Part shown: positions 11,001 to 18,021 of the stretch, piece by piece
Position numbering within the stretch: position 1 is the stretch's first letter
Layout: every line of letters begins with the position of its first letter
Assembly: GCA_039566865.1 (NCBI GenBank)
Contig: CM076949.1
Coordinates: 8,161,501 to 8,225,500 of the forward strand
DNA length: 64,000 nucleotides
Source of the DNA: Aurelia coerulea
Lineage: Eukaryota; Cnidaria; Scyphozoa; Semaeostomeae; Ulmaridae
Reading direction: 5' to 3'
Position numbers and translations under genes: made by a program
The notes under the pieces: generated by a model
The model's database searches: none
What the model saw: the letters and a program-made list of their open reading frames with translations, nothing else
Told to the model about the DNA's origin: nothing

Positions 11001-11349
11001 AGATTTATTCAGTTGCTCTGAAGATGCCCTAGTGGGCGAAACGTCAGCACTGGAAAAGAAAAAGCGCAAAAGACCAAACAGATGCCTGTTTCTTTAAGTA
11101 GTTAGGCCCTCTTCTAACCGTACACTATATAAATTACGCTTAAAATTGAAGGTGTAGCAACCATTGAAGAAGTTCTATCAATAAAGGACATTTTGTAAAA
11201 ATAAAGAGCAAATTTACTAAGGAATCAAAAAGAAGAAAACACCTGCAAAAAAACTTAATCATACTAACCTGAAAATCAAAGAACATGCTATATGGTCTGT
11301 AAATAGTGATCTCAACTTTGTTTGTCCAGCTTACTCTCAGGATGAATTC
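4928..11349 (-). CDS. PX-domain protein, spliced gene, 3' seven exons (5' end not found)
   Basis: Seven minus-strand exons (11349-11269, 10016-9959, 8467-8391, 6697-6567, 5697-5630, 5319-5227, 5085-4928) have GT/AG borders, agree in phase at every junction and total 666 bp (221 residues plus stop). Residues 1-27 (EFILRVSW..., IYRPYSMFFDFQ) match the beta-strands and phosphoinositide-binding R-x-Y-S-x-F segment of PX domains. VPPVPSSKFHW resembles the PX proline loop, and EEFCQ-KILNLPPLVSQ the last helices before HFF. PX domains bind membrane phosphoinositides. The remaining residues form a Ser/Thr/Pro linker and a charged C-terminus without a recognised domain; no SH3 domain is seen. The PX type recalls NCF1 or SH3PXD2 proteins, but the subfamily is uncertain. 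The exon carrying the first PX strand and start codon should lie above 11349 and was not found. All the larger introns hold transposons. Confidence 0.7.
5227..5319 (-). CDS. PX gene exon 6 of 7 seen
   Basis: 93 bp: two bases, 30 codons, one base. The acceptor is CCTTTTATATAG and the donor is CCAGAG/gtactg. It reads LAVFGVAAIQKDDQRLESS, then LYESVDDMMSR. No domain is recognised. Confidence 0.65.
5630..5697 (-). CDS. PX gene exon 5 of 7 seen (linker)
   Basis: 68 bp: one base, 22 codons, one base. The acceptor is TATTTCTTATAG and the donor is CATCAG/gtatat. It encodes a low-complexity Ser/Thr/Pro/Gln linker (PVIQSQGTSSPQQES...). Phase matches on both sides. Confidence 0.65.
5836..6088 (-). repeat. 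Right arm of the inverted repeat paired with 3745-4022
   Basis: Reverse complement of 3745-4022 with substitutions and small indels. The two arms enclose the last three exons of the PX-domain gene. Positions 6090-6566 hold no other recognised feature. Confidence 0.6.
6567..6697 (-). CDS. PX gene exon 4 of 7 seen (end of PX domain)
   Basis: 131 bp: 43 codons plus two bases. The acceptor is TTAATTTGCAG and the donor is GGGAAG/gtaatt. KILNLPPLVSQ followed by VLHFFDAWGTD matches the C-terminal helix region of PX domains (LP.P.S....L..FF). Confidence 0.75.
6880..7000 (-). repeat. LINE 3'-UTR-like remnant
   Basis: The block with CTACAAGGACGAT and GGAGCAAAAGACTATG also occurs at about 42580-42650, next to the 3' end of the minus-strand LINE there, and in degraded form at 26880-26975. 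I read it as a fragment of that LINE's 3' untranslated region, lying in an intron of the PX gene. Confidence 0.45.
7031..8010 (+). mobile_element. Foldback element, CCGGGTG-end family, with a nested insertion
   Basis: The left end is CCGGGTGTGCCAAAATAAAC at 7031. The left arm (to about 7390) and the right arm (about 7863-8000) are partial reverse complements, sharing GATCGACGTTTTTT and the AGTGTTTTCG region. The right terminus is lost. The element at 7393-7862 sits in the middle. Almost the same left arm is repeated at 11434-11779. Confidence 0.65.
7393..7862. mobile_element. 470-bp nested MITE with CCCTCACATGAG ends
   Basis: CCCTCACATGAG at 7393 is mirrored by CTCATGTGATGG at the right end, with CAGATCGGTTTGA-type subterminal repeats in both directions. 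TA flanks each side. An 84-codon frame inside recurs, diverged, in the second copy (11780-14006) and carries no domain, so I read it as non-coding repeat sequence. Confidence 0.65.
8391..8467 (-). CDS. PX gene exon 3 of 7 seen
   Basis: 77 bp: two bases that complete a Ser codon from the previous exon, then SKFHWILLGKLGIEKE and CRAMEEFCQ. The acceptor is CTTTCTGTTCAG and the donor is TGTCAG/gtatgt. On its own it could pass for a death-domain fragment; joined to its neighbours it fits the PX helix. Confidence 0.7.
8516..9124. mobile_element. 609-bp near-complete palindromic foldback element
   Basis: CCGGGTGAGCCAGAAAAAAG at 8516 is answered by its exact complement ending at 9124. The halves are inverted repeats for most of their length, for example the block around GATCGAAGTATTTTTGTGAT. 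TATA flanks both ends (AT-rich target). This is the most complete CCGGGTG-family copy in the window. It lies in an intron of the PX gene. Confidence 0.8.
9183..9232 (-). repeat. SINE tail fragment
   Basis: GGTTTTTAGCGCCAAGGGCTGGGATCAC-type sequence (first part TTTTTAGCGCCAAGGGCTGG) is the reverse complement of the 3' part of the tRNA-derived SINE at 61612-61790. The promoter-bearing head is absent. Confidence 0.45.
9290..9700 (+). mobile_element. Hammerhead-bearing dispersed repeat, copy 1
   Basis: Copy 1 of a repeat found again at 10620-11130. Both copies share ACAATCTGACGT, a CTTATATGGACA block, TTGCTCTGAAGATGCCC, then AAGCGCAAAAGACCAAA, GATGCCTGTTT and GGTTAGGCCCTCTTC, in that order. No protein is encoded. 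The organisation (short, non-coding, hammerhead-like core) recalls retrozymes or Penelope-like element termini. It sits in a PX-gene intron, antisense to the gene. Confidence 0.55.
9570..9614 (+). ncRNA. Hammerhead ribozyme-like motif, copy 1
   Basis: The core CTGAAGA fits the hammerhead CUGANGA. It is followed by a GCCC/GGGC stem closed by TAGT, then GAAA, then a very short self-complementary helix III (ACTAGT) and the NUH site GTC. Flanks CAGTTGCT and AGCACTG pair as helix I with one bulge. One extra T lies between core and helix II. Minimal type I hammerheads with tiny helix III are known in Penelope-like elements and retrozymes; activity here is inferred. Confidence 0.5.
9959..10016 (-). 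CDS. PX gene exon 2 of 7 seen
   Basis: 58 bp. The acceptor is TTATTTTAACAG and the donor is CCAA/gtaagt. It encodes GVLCEMFKEKYSITVPPVP plus one base, and continues the PX fold from FFDFQ into the proline loop. Confidence 0.7.
10453..10615 (+). mobile_element. CCGGGTG-family left-end fragment
   Basis: CCGGGTGCGCCAAAATAAAC followed by about 160 bp closely matching the left arms at 7031 and 11434 (GAAAGCCTGAATTAGATTC). It is broken off at GAGCTAGACGCGA, where the (CAA)-rich hammerhead repeat starts. Confidence 0.65.
10620..11130 (+). mobile_element. Hammerhead-bearing dispersed repeat, copy 2, with CAA-rich expansion
   Basis: Second copy of the repeat at 9290-9700. Its 5' part is expanded into AACAACAAC-rich, partly duplicated sequence (about 10620-10900; the block with CAATCTGACGT or CAATCTTACGT occurs twice). 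The 3' half matches copy 1 closely. No reading frame on the plus strand has coding character; minus-strand frames are read-throughs of the CAA repeat. Confidence 0.55.
11010..11053 (+). ncRNA. Hammerhead ribozyme-like motif, copy 2
   Basis: Same as copy 1: CTGAAGA core, GCCC-TAGT-GGGC stem, GAAA, then ACGTC with cleavage-site GTC, flanked by pairing CAGTTGCT/AGCACTG. The only change in the core region is loss of the two bases TA in helix III. With GAAACGTC, helix III could form only as a dimer, as proposed for short-helix hammerheads. Confidence 0.5.
11269..11349 (-). CDS. PX gene exon 1 of 7 seen (PX beta-sheet)
   Basis: 81 bp, 27 codons. The acceptor is TAATTTTGCAG before GAATTC and the donor is TTTCAG/gttagt. 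It reads EFILRVSWTNKVE, then IYRPYSMFFDFQ, the phosphoinositide-binding strand of PX domains; the Arg is kept but the second basic position is Pro. It ends in phase 0. Confidence 0.75.
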
Positions 11350-11433
11350 CTGCAAAATTAAAGGAAAAGAAGGTGCAAAGTTTGAAGCATTATCAGTTGG
11401 TAACGTACATCCAAAACTTGGCTTCTTGAACTA

Positions 11434-11779
11434 CCGGCTGCGTCAAAATAAACTATGCACTTTTGGCAGGCCACAATAAATCGTACACAGGACCGATTTT
11501 GAAGATTAATGACTTAATCTTTAGCTGAAAGCCTGAATTAGATTCTAGGACTTTTTGCAAAGTTTTCCGTCTTTAGTTTTTAGAGCTAGAAGCGAGTTTC
11601 TTAAAATTTTCGTTTTCGAAAACACTGAAAACGATCAAAAAACGTCGATCAACATGAATGAACATCGAGAAAACGTTTTCAGGGTGATTTGGGGATTTAG
11701 TATGAACTCTCGCACAGCAGAGTACAACTAATCGATTTCTAAATCTCAAATCACCACGAACAAGTATTCTCTTAGACTA
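11434..11779 (+). mobile_element. CCGGGTG-family left arm, outermost layer of a five-level nest
   Basis: Starts CCGGCTGCGTCAAAATAAAC and matches 7031-7392 almost base for base, apart from a missing ~15-bp block around TTCTAAAAGACTC. Its right arm is not present past 14006. Confidence 0.65.
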
Positions 11780-11887
11780 CCCTCACATGAGAAAACTCAG
11801 ACCGATCTGAGTTTCAGATCGGTTTGAAATTTGGCTGTGTCTGCTAATTTGCCTCCCCCTTATGGCACGCGAAAGTCACAAAAACCT

Positions 11888-12086
11888 GATAATCCTAGTT
11901 TATCACTGATAAACTAGGATTATCACTTTGATAAACTAGGTTTATCACGATAAACTGGGTTTATCAACTGATAAACTGAGATTATCAACATTTCTTCGAT
12001 AAACTGGGTTTATCAAAGTGATAAACTAGGTTTATCAACCAAAAATTTGATAAACTAGGATTATCAGCTGATAAACTAGGTTTATC
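11888..12086. repeat. Array of nine 17-bp quasi-palindromes (left)
   Basis: Nine units of the form GATAAACTAGGTTTATC (variants with GGATTATC, CTGGG, CTGAG) are separated by 2-14 bp spacers. Each unit is itself a near-perfect dyad. The array is mirrored at 13497-13685. Such subterminal arrays are typical candidates for multiple transposase-binding sites (inference). Confidence 0.8.
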
Positions 12087-12199
12087 GAATTCTGTTGTTT
12101 ATGAGATTATCTCGTACCTAATGTTCGTAAACAAGAAGCATTTTAAACGCGGGTGCGCGTTCATGTTTTTGGCGCTCAAACCAAATATGTGCGGGTCAC

Positions 12200-12416
12200 G
12201 GGCGGTGGGGTTCATGGCTAAATTTTGGGAAGGGGTCTGCCGCGAGCATATCCAAAATGGTACTGTTGGCTAGACCAATTTTTACGAAAATGGCACCCTT
12301 GGCTAGACCAATTTCGACCATTCTCTGGACCAATACGCAACATTCAAATTTGTATCAAATATGACATAATGACCGTTCGCTAGACCAATATTGTCAAAAA
12401 TGATACCCTTGGCTAG
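12200..12416 (-). repeat. TAGACCAAT-type internally repetitive element, left part
   Basis: Degenerate 30-45-bp units of the form GGCTAGACCAAT...AAAATGGCACCCTT follow TCTGCCGCGAGCATATCC. The same sequence occurs in reverse complement at 45120-45395. Here it is the fourth layer of the nest; its right remainder (CCCTTGGCTAGACC) resumes at 13363. Confidence 0.6.
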
Positions 12417-13360
12417 CATAGGAATCATTCGTCGTACATAGCCGATTGCTCGTGGCCCATGGTCGAAACCGCCAAAGCCTCATTTTCACGGACCAATCAG
12501 ACGGCTAAAAAGCGAAGGAGACAAAAGAAACCCGTGAAGATTTTCCTAAATAGTACCTACCTTCATAAAACGCAACCAGGACAAAAAACTGCTGGAGATT
12601 TCCCGACTTTTTTTAAAGCAATCTACTCTCCAGATGTTTGGGAGTACAAGTTTGGATGCCGGTTAAAATATCTTCAGGATTGGCGGAGTTATTGCCTCCC
12701 CAATCGACAAAATCGGCGAAGGCTTGTCGAGACCTGTTTACGCCACTTCAAGTCAGGTGATAAAGCTTCTTGATAAAACCTCTTTTGAATTTTGCCATGA
12801 ATGTAAAAAGTAGTACAATACAGAAACTTCCCTAGAGTATTGCCACATGACTTGAAATGCGCGAACAAGCCTTTGTAGACTTTTTCAATTCACATAGAAA
12901 CCGTAGAGGCATTGAATCTTCAATAAAAGAAAATTTAGCGAAAGACAATAACAAGAACAATTGAAAACACAGATTGTGGCGTTTTCGGGTCGTTCTTACA
13001 ACAATCACTATTGTTATTACTATTGTCTCCCGGCCAGAATCTCTATTGTTCAAGGTTCAGTGCCTAGTGGGTTTGTTTGTGGCCATAACTCCACCAATCC
13101 AGGAGATATTTTAACCGGCATCCAAACTTTTACTCCCAAACATCTGGAGAGTAGATTGCTACAAAAAAATTCGCGAAATCTCAAGCAGTTTTTTGTCCTG
13201 GTTGCGTTTTATGAAGGTAGGTAAAATTTAGGAAAATCTTCACGGGTTTCTTTTGTCTCCCTCGCTTTTTAGCCGTCTGATTGGTCCGTGAAAATGAGGC
13301 TTTAGCGGTTTCGACCATGGGCTACGAGCAATCGGCTATGTACCACGAATGATTCCTATG
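12417..13360. mobile_element. 944-bp foldback element, innermost layer of the nest
   Basis: CATAGGAATCATTCGT at 12417 is mirrored by ACGAATGATTCCTATG ending at 13360. Arms of about 290 bp are roughly 93% identical. CCCTTGGCTAG flanks both sides (12406-12416; 13363-13373, with two extra bases CT), so the target duplication may be about 11 bp. Long arms plus a 9-11-bp duplication would suit a MULE-like foldback. Frames in both arms are mirror images of the repeat, not genes. Confidence 0.7.
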
Positions 13361-13496
13361 CTCCCTTGGCTAGACCGTTGCTAGGCCGGAATTGCAACAA
13401 TAAAAAACATGAACACGCACTCGCGTTTGAAGCGCGTCTTGTTTACGAACAATAGGTACGAGATAATGTCATAAACAACAGAATTCGATAAACCTA

Positions 13497-13685
13497 GTTT
13501 ATCAGCTGATAATCCTAGTTTATCAAATTTTTGGTTGATAAACCTAGTTTATCACTTTGATAAACCCAGTTTATTGAAGAAATGTTGATAATCTCAGTTT
13601 ATCAGTCGATAAACCCAGTTTATCGTGATAAACCTAGTTTATCAAAGTGATAATCCTAGTTTATCAGTGATAAACTAGGATTATC
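13497..13685. repeat. Array of nine 17-bp quasi-palindromes (right)
   Basis: Reverse-complement counterpart of 11888-12086 with the same order and spacing of units, including one degraded unit (GATAAACCCAGTTTATTG). Confidence 0.8.
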
Positions 13686-14059
13686 AGGTTTTTGTGATTT
13701 TCGCGTGCCATACCCCCTCACATGAACATTCTCAGATCGGTTTGAGTTTAGCTCACTTGCTCTGCACATGCGCATTTTACAAACATTTCGTGAATAAAAA
13801 CAATGCGTGCTTTCCCCTGTCAAGTGTCATTCAGAACAATTATGATTGCGTTGTTGAAGATTTATCTTCATTGTTTTGATTGCCAAAGGAACGCAAGGAA
13901 TGTCATTCACACTTGTTTTGGAAATTCATTTCGCCCCGAAACGAAACAAGTTTCTGCTCACATGAAAATTTCAGATCGACCTGAAAACTCAAACCGACCT
14001 GAGAAACTTTCGTTTTCGAAAACACTGAAAACGATCAAAAAACGTCGATCAAGTATTTT

Positions 14060-16882
14060 AAAGAATCGACTTGAATATACAATGAGAAAACTTTGTCGTG
14101 GTGATTTGGGATTTAGAAATCGAAAACCTCCAAAGCCTCATTTTCAAAACCGTTCTTTAAAAGGGGTCCTGCAGGGAAAAAATTATAGTCGTGCAATGTA
14201 TTGTCAAAAGGCATTGCTTGAAGGTCTTGAGAGGATGCTGCTGCAAAAATATGCCATGCTGAACGACGACAGTGAGCAGTTTATTGGTCTTCCCCTACAT
14301 TCCATGGAAAAGCTGAGTATTCAGTGAGGTGAGGAATCAGACCAATCTTGATTGCTTGATGTCAAACGAAGCGATCAAACAGATGAGAGAGGGTTATGAA
14401 AGTTCAAAGAAGAAATGCGTTGTTGAAAACATGGCAAAACAGCCCAACTTTAGCTGTCCTATCTAGACCATGTGTGGCTTGTGCTTTCATTGATAAAAGC
14501 AGTCAAATCTAATAATTATGAGTTATACAGCTACTGTTTATATCATATGGCAGATCTATTCTTCTCTTTCGATTGCCAAAATTATGCAAGATACTTAACT
14601 TTCTTTGCGGTCTTCCTTGCTAATATTGAAGTCTCACATCCTGGACCTTTGGCCAAGGCTGCTGGGGATAAGCCGTGAGCGAAATAGTGTAGTGACCTAA
14701 AATCCCGAAACACTATCACCGAAGGCTCAGTTGACAATTGTATCTCCAAAACGCACAAACAAATACCAACAAAACATGCTTGCTGCTGCCGCAGTTCGCG
14801 TGCAGCGCAAATGCTGCATCACAAGGGCTTGCTTGGACTTCCTTGGATTGGTGTGAGGATGGCGAATAACTCACACCTATCTTTCATTTCCCTTTTCATT
14901 TGTTCATCGGTTTTGGTGCCACAACTTTATACATTATAGTTTCAAACAACCAGAATCGAGGAGACCTTTACGAAGCATGCAAAGTCACACGGAGGAGCAG
15001 GCGGCAGTGGAGCATGAGTCTCTGGAATACTCTCAAATTATGGAGCCTACCAAAGATGGGCAAAGACAACGCATGAGAGGACCAGGTATTTAGAAGCTAT
15101 TCTATCAATGGCAGCCATGCTAGATGCAGACTCTATCAATTTGCAGAAGCACAAAGAGTGTAGACCCTCACAAGTTAGGAAAACTGAGAAAGCGGTAAAA
15201 AAGTGGTAAAAAAGTTTGAAAGTCGGATGAATCCTTTTGAAGTTGATGATGAATCAAAACTGTACTCGATAGCTTCTGGTGCAGTTGCGTCAGATGAAGT
15301 AACCCAGGCAAAGATGAACCCGGGAAAAAACTGGCAAAGCAACCAAAGAGGAATTTATCAATGTTAGGCTTCTGAAAAATGAGAGATCCTTTGAGCCTAT
15401 CAAACGAAAAAAGCTGAAACGGCTCGTGATATGAACATGAAGACCACGTTAAGACATCAAAGAAAGCAAAGATAACATCGCCTTACAGCTACTTATCAAG
15501 TTGCAAAGACAAAGATGAAACAGTTGATCTCAAAGAACTGATAAGCTACCCTTTGATGCCTGTACCCATCGTTTATTGGAACACCAGATGGATTTTTAGC
15601 AAAGAGCCAAGATAAGAGCAAATGTTTCCATTAACTAACAAAAGTAATTGAGAATGCAGAGATTCGAAACAAATCAATGACAATGTATATTAAAGATGGT
15701 AATGCAACTTTCTTCAACCTTAAACAGTTGCAAAATACATTCAAAGGGATAAGCGAAATTATATTTGATATCAGTACATCATTGAAAGAACATGTCATTT
15801 TTAGCACTTATGTATTTTCCACGCTCAGTCAAATCACAAGAGCGAGAAAGAAGAGGTTGTGGTGAGAAGAGAATAATCAAGGGGATAAACACAAGACGGC
15901 CTGAAAGTTGGGCAGAGTTTCTAACAAACGAAGAGAACAAGAGACAGCTAATTAATGTCATTGAGCAGACCTGGGAGGGAGATGATTTTCATTCCAAATT
16001 ATAGAACAAATCAGTCATTTTGATAAATGCAGGCAAAGCAGTCGAGCTAAGCTCAGAAGATGACAGGGAGGTTGCCAAAATCGAGATACCTTGCATAATG
16101 TCAAACTAAGAAGGACAAGATACAAGAGTTGTTTTATATTGCATTTATGCAGCAGACAACGGATTTCAGGAAGTCTGTGTCCGCAGTCCAGACAGTGGTA
16201 GAGTATATTCTTCATTCTGCTGCATTTTGCAACAACCACCAGAGTCAGACCCAGGAAATGGAAACAATCGGACTTGACATCACGAAAGTAGCTGACGATT
16301 TTACCGAGAAACGGTGCACAGCACTTTTGGCACTCCATGCTTTCACAAGATGTGACAGAACAAGTGCTTTCAAAGGAATTGGCAAATTTAAGTCAACAAA
16401 GATATTAGAAAAAATTCGAAGTCTGAAGGTGTGTTTTGCAAAGTGGGTCAGTGCTGGAACGTAAAGGCCTGGAGGAATTTATCTGCAGCATGTATGGATA
16501 AAAAAGAATGAAAGATATAGGCGAAGTTCGAGCGAAGATTGTCAAGAAGAGATTTGGACAAAACAGTGACAAACTCGATGCTATGAAAAATGTAGACTTG
16601 GCAAAACTAAGGAGGTGTTTGAGGAAGCACATCAAACGCACGAATTATCAGGTTGCAATTTGGAAAGGAGCTAATATTGCAATATTTGATCCCCAAGAAG
16701 CCAATGAAATCAGAAAACTTGAGCCATGTTGTTGTGAAGGGGAGATAATGCCTACGAAAATTGCAGATATCTTACTCGAAAACATTGAAGAAATACGTCC
16801 GATGATGAAGCGAGTGCGGAAGAAGAAGGAGAGGAAGCAAGCAGTGACAGTGAAGATGATGATAAAAGATTATATTTATTGA
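14060..16882 (+). pseudogene. Degraded copy of a large multi-copy cnidarian protein family
   Basis: At least seven frame-shifted plus-strand segments line up as one protein: SRAMYCQKALLEGLERMLLQ (14190-14325), SYLDHVWLVLSLIKA (about 14457-14510), NYARYLTFFAVFLAN (about 14578-14630), HAKSHGGAGGSG (about 14977-15015), RRGCGEKRIIKG (about 15855), EGQDTRVVLYCIY with VRSPD (about 16110-16190), CTALLALHAFTRCDRTSAFK (about 16318-16375), and a C-terminal MKDIGEV...KNVDLAKL frame (16508-16882). From memory this order matches an uncharacterised protein of about 1,000 residues that is highly repeated in coral and anemone gene sets. The DTR...SPD pair recalls a nuclease-like fold, but I cannot prove it. 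Many stops and shifts make it inactive. Positions 16883-17400 hold nothing recognised. Confidence 0.6.
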
Positions 16883-17399
16883 GATATTAATGGTGATGTA
16901 TGAGAGATACTCTTTCATACTATCTCAAGCTTCTCTTCGTTCCCATCGTGTAAAACTGTCTATTTTGATTACTTAAAAAAACATAAAATTTCATGCTGAT
17001 TCATCGATCAAAACACCAAAGAAAAAGCCAAAAGCTTTATCGAGAAATTTCATCATTTTCAGACATGCATGCTTGACGTCACAAAGCGAGGGAATGTGAT
17101 GTCACAGTTTTTGATACTACCCTAAAAGATATGATAACTTGAGTCTTGGTAGTTTTGACACTGGAAAGCATTTTGCTTCATATTTGGGCAACTTTTCGTT
17201 AATATGGTGCTAATTACTAGCGGAAAGTAAAATAGTGGGCCCTCTGACGTCAGGATTTAAGATGCGCCTATAAAACAAAAAGTACTTATTTTATTTTAGA
17301 AAAAACGAGACCTGCGTCCCAGTTTATTCAATGTTAACATGCATATTCGTAATCAGCATGCTTTGAAGTGTAGGAAAAACATAAAATTTGGCTGTGGTG

Positions 17400-17790
17400 G
17401 GGGGGATGCCAGGTCGGGGGTTTTAGCTCACGGACAAAAGCCTCATTTTCACAGACCCATCAGACGGCGAATAAGCGAAGAAGACAAAAGAAACCTCTAC
17501 CTACCTTCAAAAACGCAACCAGGACAAAAAACTGCTTGAAATTTCCCCAAATTTTTTTGAAGAAATCTACTCTCAAGATGTTTGGGTTTAAAAGTTTGGA
17601 CTCAAGTTTGGATGGGGTTTGGATGCCGGTTAAATATCTCCAGGATTGGCGGAGTTATGGCCACACACAAATCGATAAGGCACTTTGAACAATAGAAATT
17701 CTGGCCGAGAGACAATAGTGAAAAATATATTGATTGTTGTAACAACGACCAGAAAATGCCAAAATGAAAAAACCGTCGCATCCGAGCCAA
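17400..17790 (+). mobile_element. Fragment of the 12417-13360 foldback family
   Basis: Shares AAGCCTCATTTTCAC, AACGCAACCAGGACAAAAAA, ATCTACTCTC and GGCGGAGTTAT blocks with 12417-13360, at roughly 85% identity over about 300 bp. Terminal CATAGGAATC sequences are missing. It shows that the innermost nested element is a dispersed family. Confidence 0.6.
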
Positions 17791-17975
17791 TGCGATCAGA
17801 ACGATTGTTATTCAGCTGTTTTCATTAACACCACAAAGTAGAGCATTGTTGCGTAAAGCGCTAACTACTAATCACCCGCTTCTTTTGATACATTGTTCTT
17901 GATATTTCCATACGGAGCCATCACACCTGGCAGGGGACCTCCTGGACCTCTTGGGAATTTCCATCGCGTCAGGTT

Positions 17976-18021
17976 GGTCTCTGCTGGGTTCAGTCAGATG
18001 GGTTCAGCTGGGTTCAGATGG
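17976..18021 (+). repeat. TGGGTTCAG minisatellite (left block)
   Basis: Four copies of a 9-10-bp unit (GCTGGGTTCAG, AGATGGGTTCAG) immediately precede the LINE at 18022. A matching block lies at 21523-21570, so the LINE and the following element may have landed in or beside one array. Confidence 0.5.

Larger units (their letters stand above)
11861..13712. mobile_element. 1,852-bp TIR element with 6-bp target duplication and palindrome arrays
   Basis: TATGGCACGCGAAA at 11861 is mirrored by TTTCGCGTGCCATA ending at 13712. CCCCCT is present on both sides (11855-11860, 13713-13718) but only once at the empty site in the other copy (around 7465), which proves the insertion. Inverted arms extend about 300 bp, to GTTCATGTTTTT. 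No transposase frame is seen, so it is non-autonomous. The superfamily is not assigned. Confidence 0.8.
11780..14006. mobile_element. CCCTCACATGAG-end MITE, second copy, split by an insertion
   Basis: The left part (11780-11860) and right part (about 13713-14006) match 7393-7862. Uninterrupted in copy 1, the sequence is split here by the 1.85-kb element at 11861-13712. The right terminus is lost: after CCGACCTGAGAAAC the sequence jumps to TTTCGTTTTCGAAAACACTG of the outer element. Confidence 0.7.
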
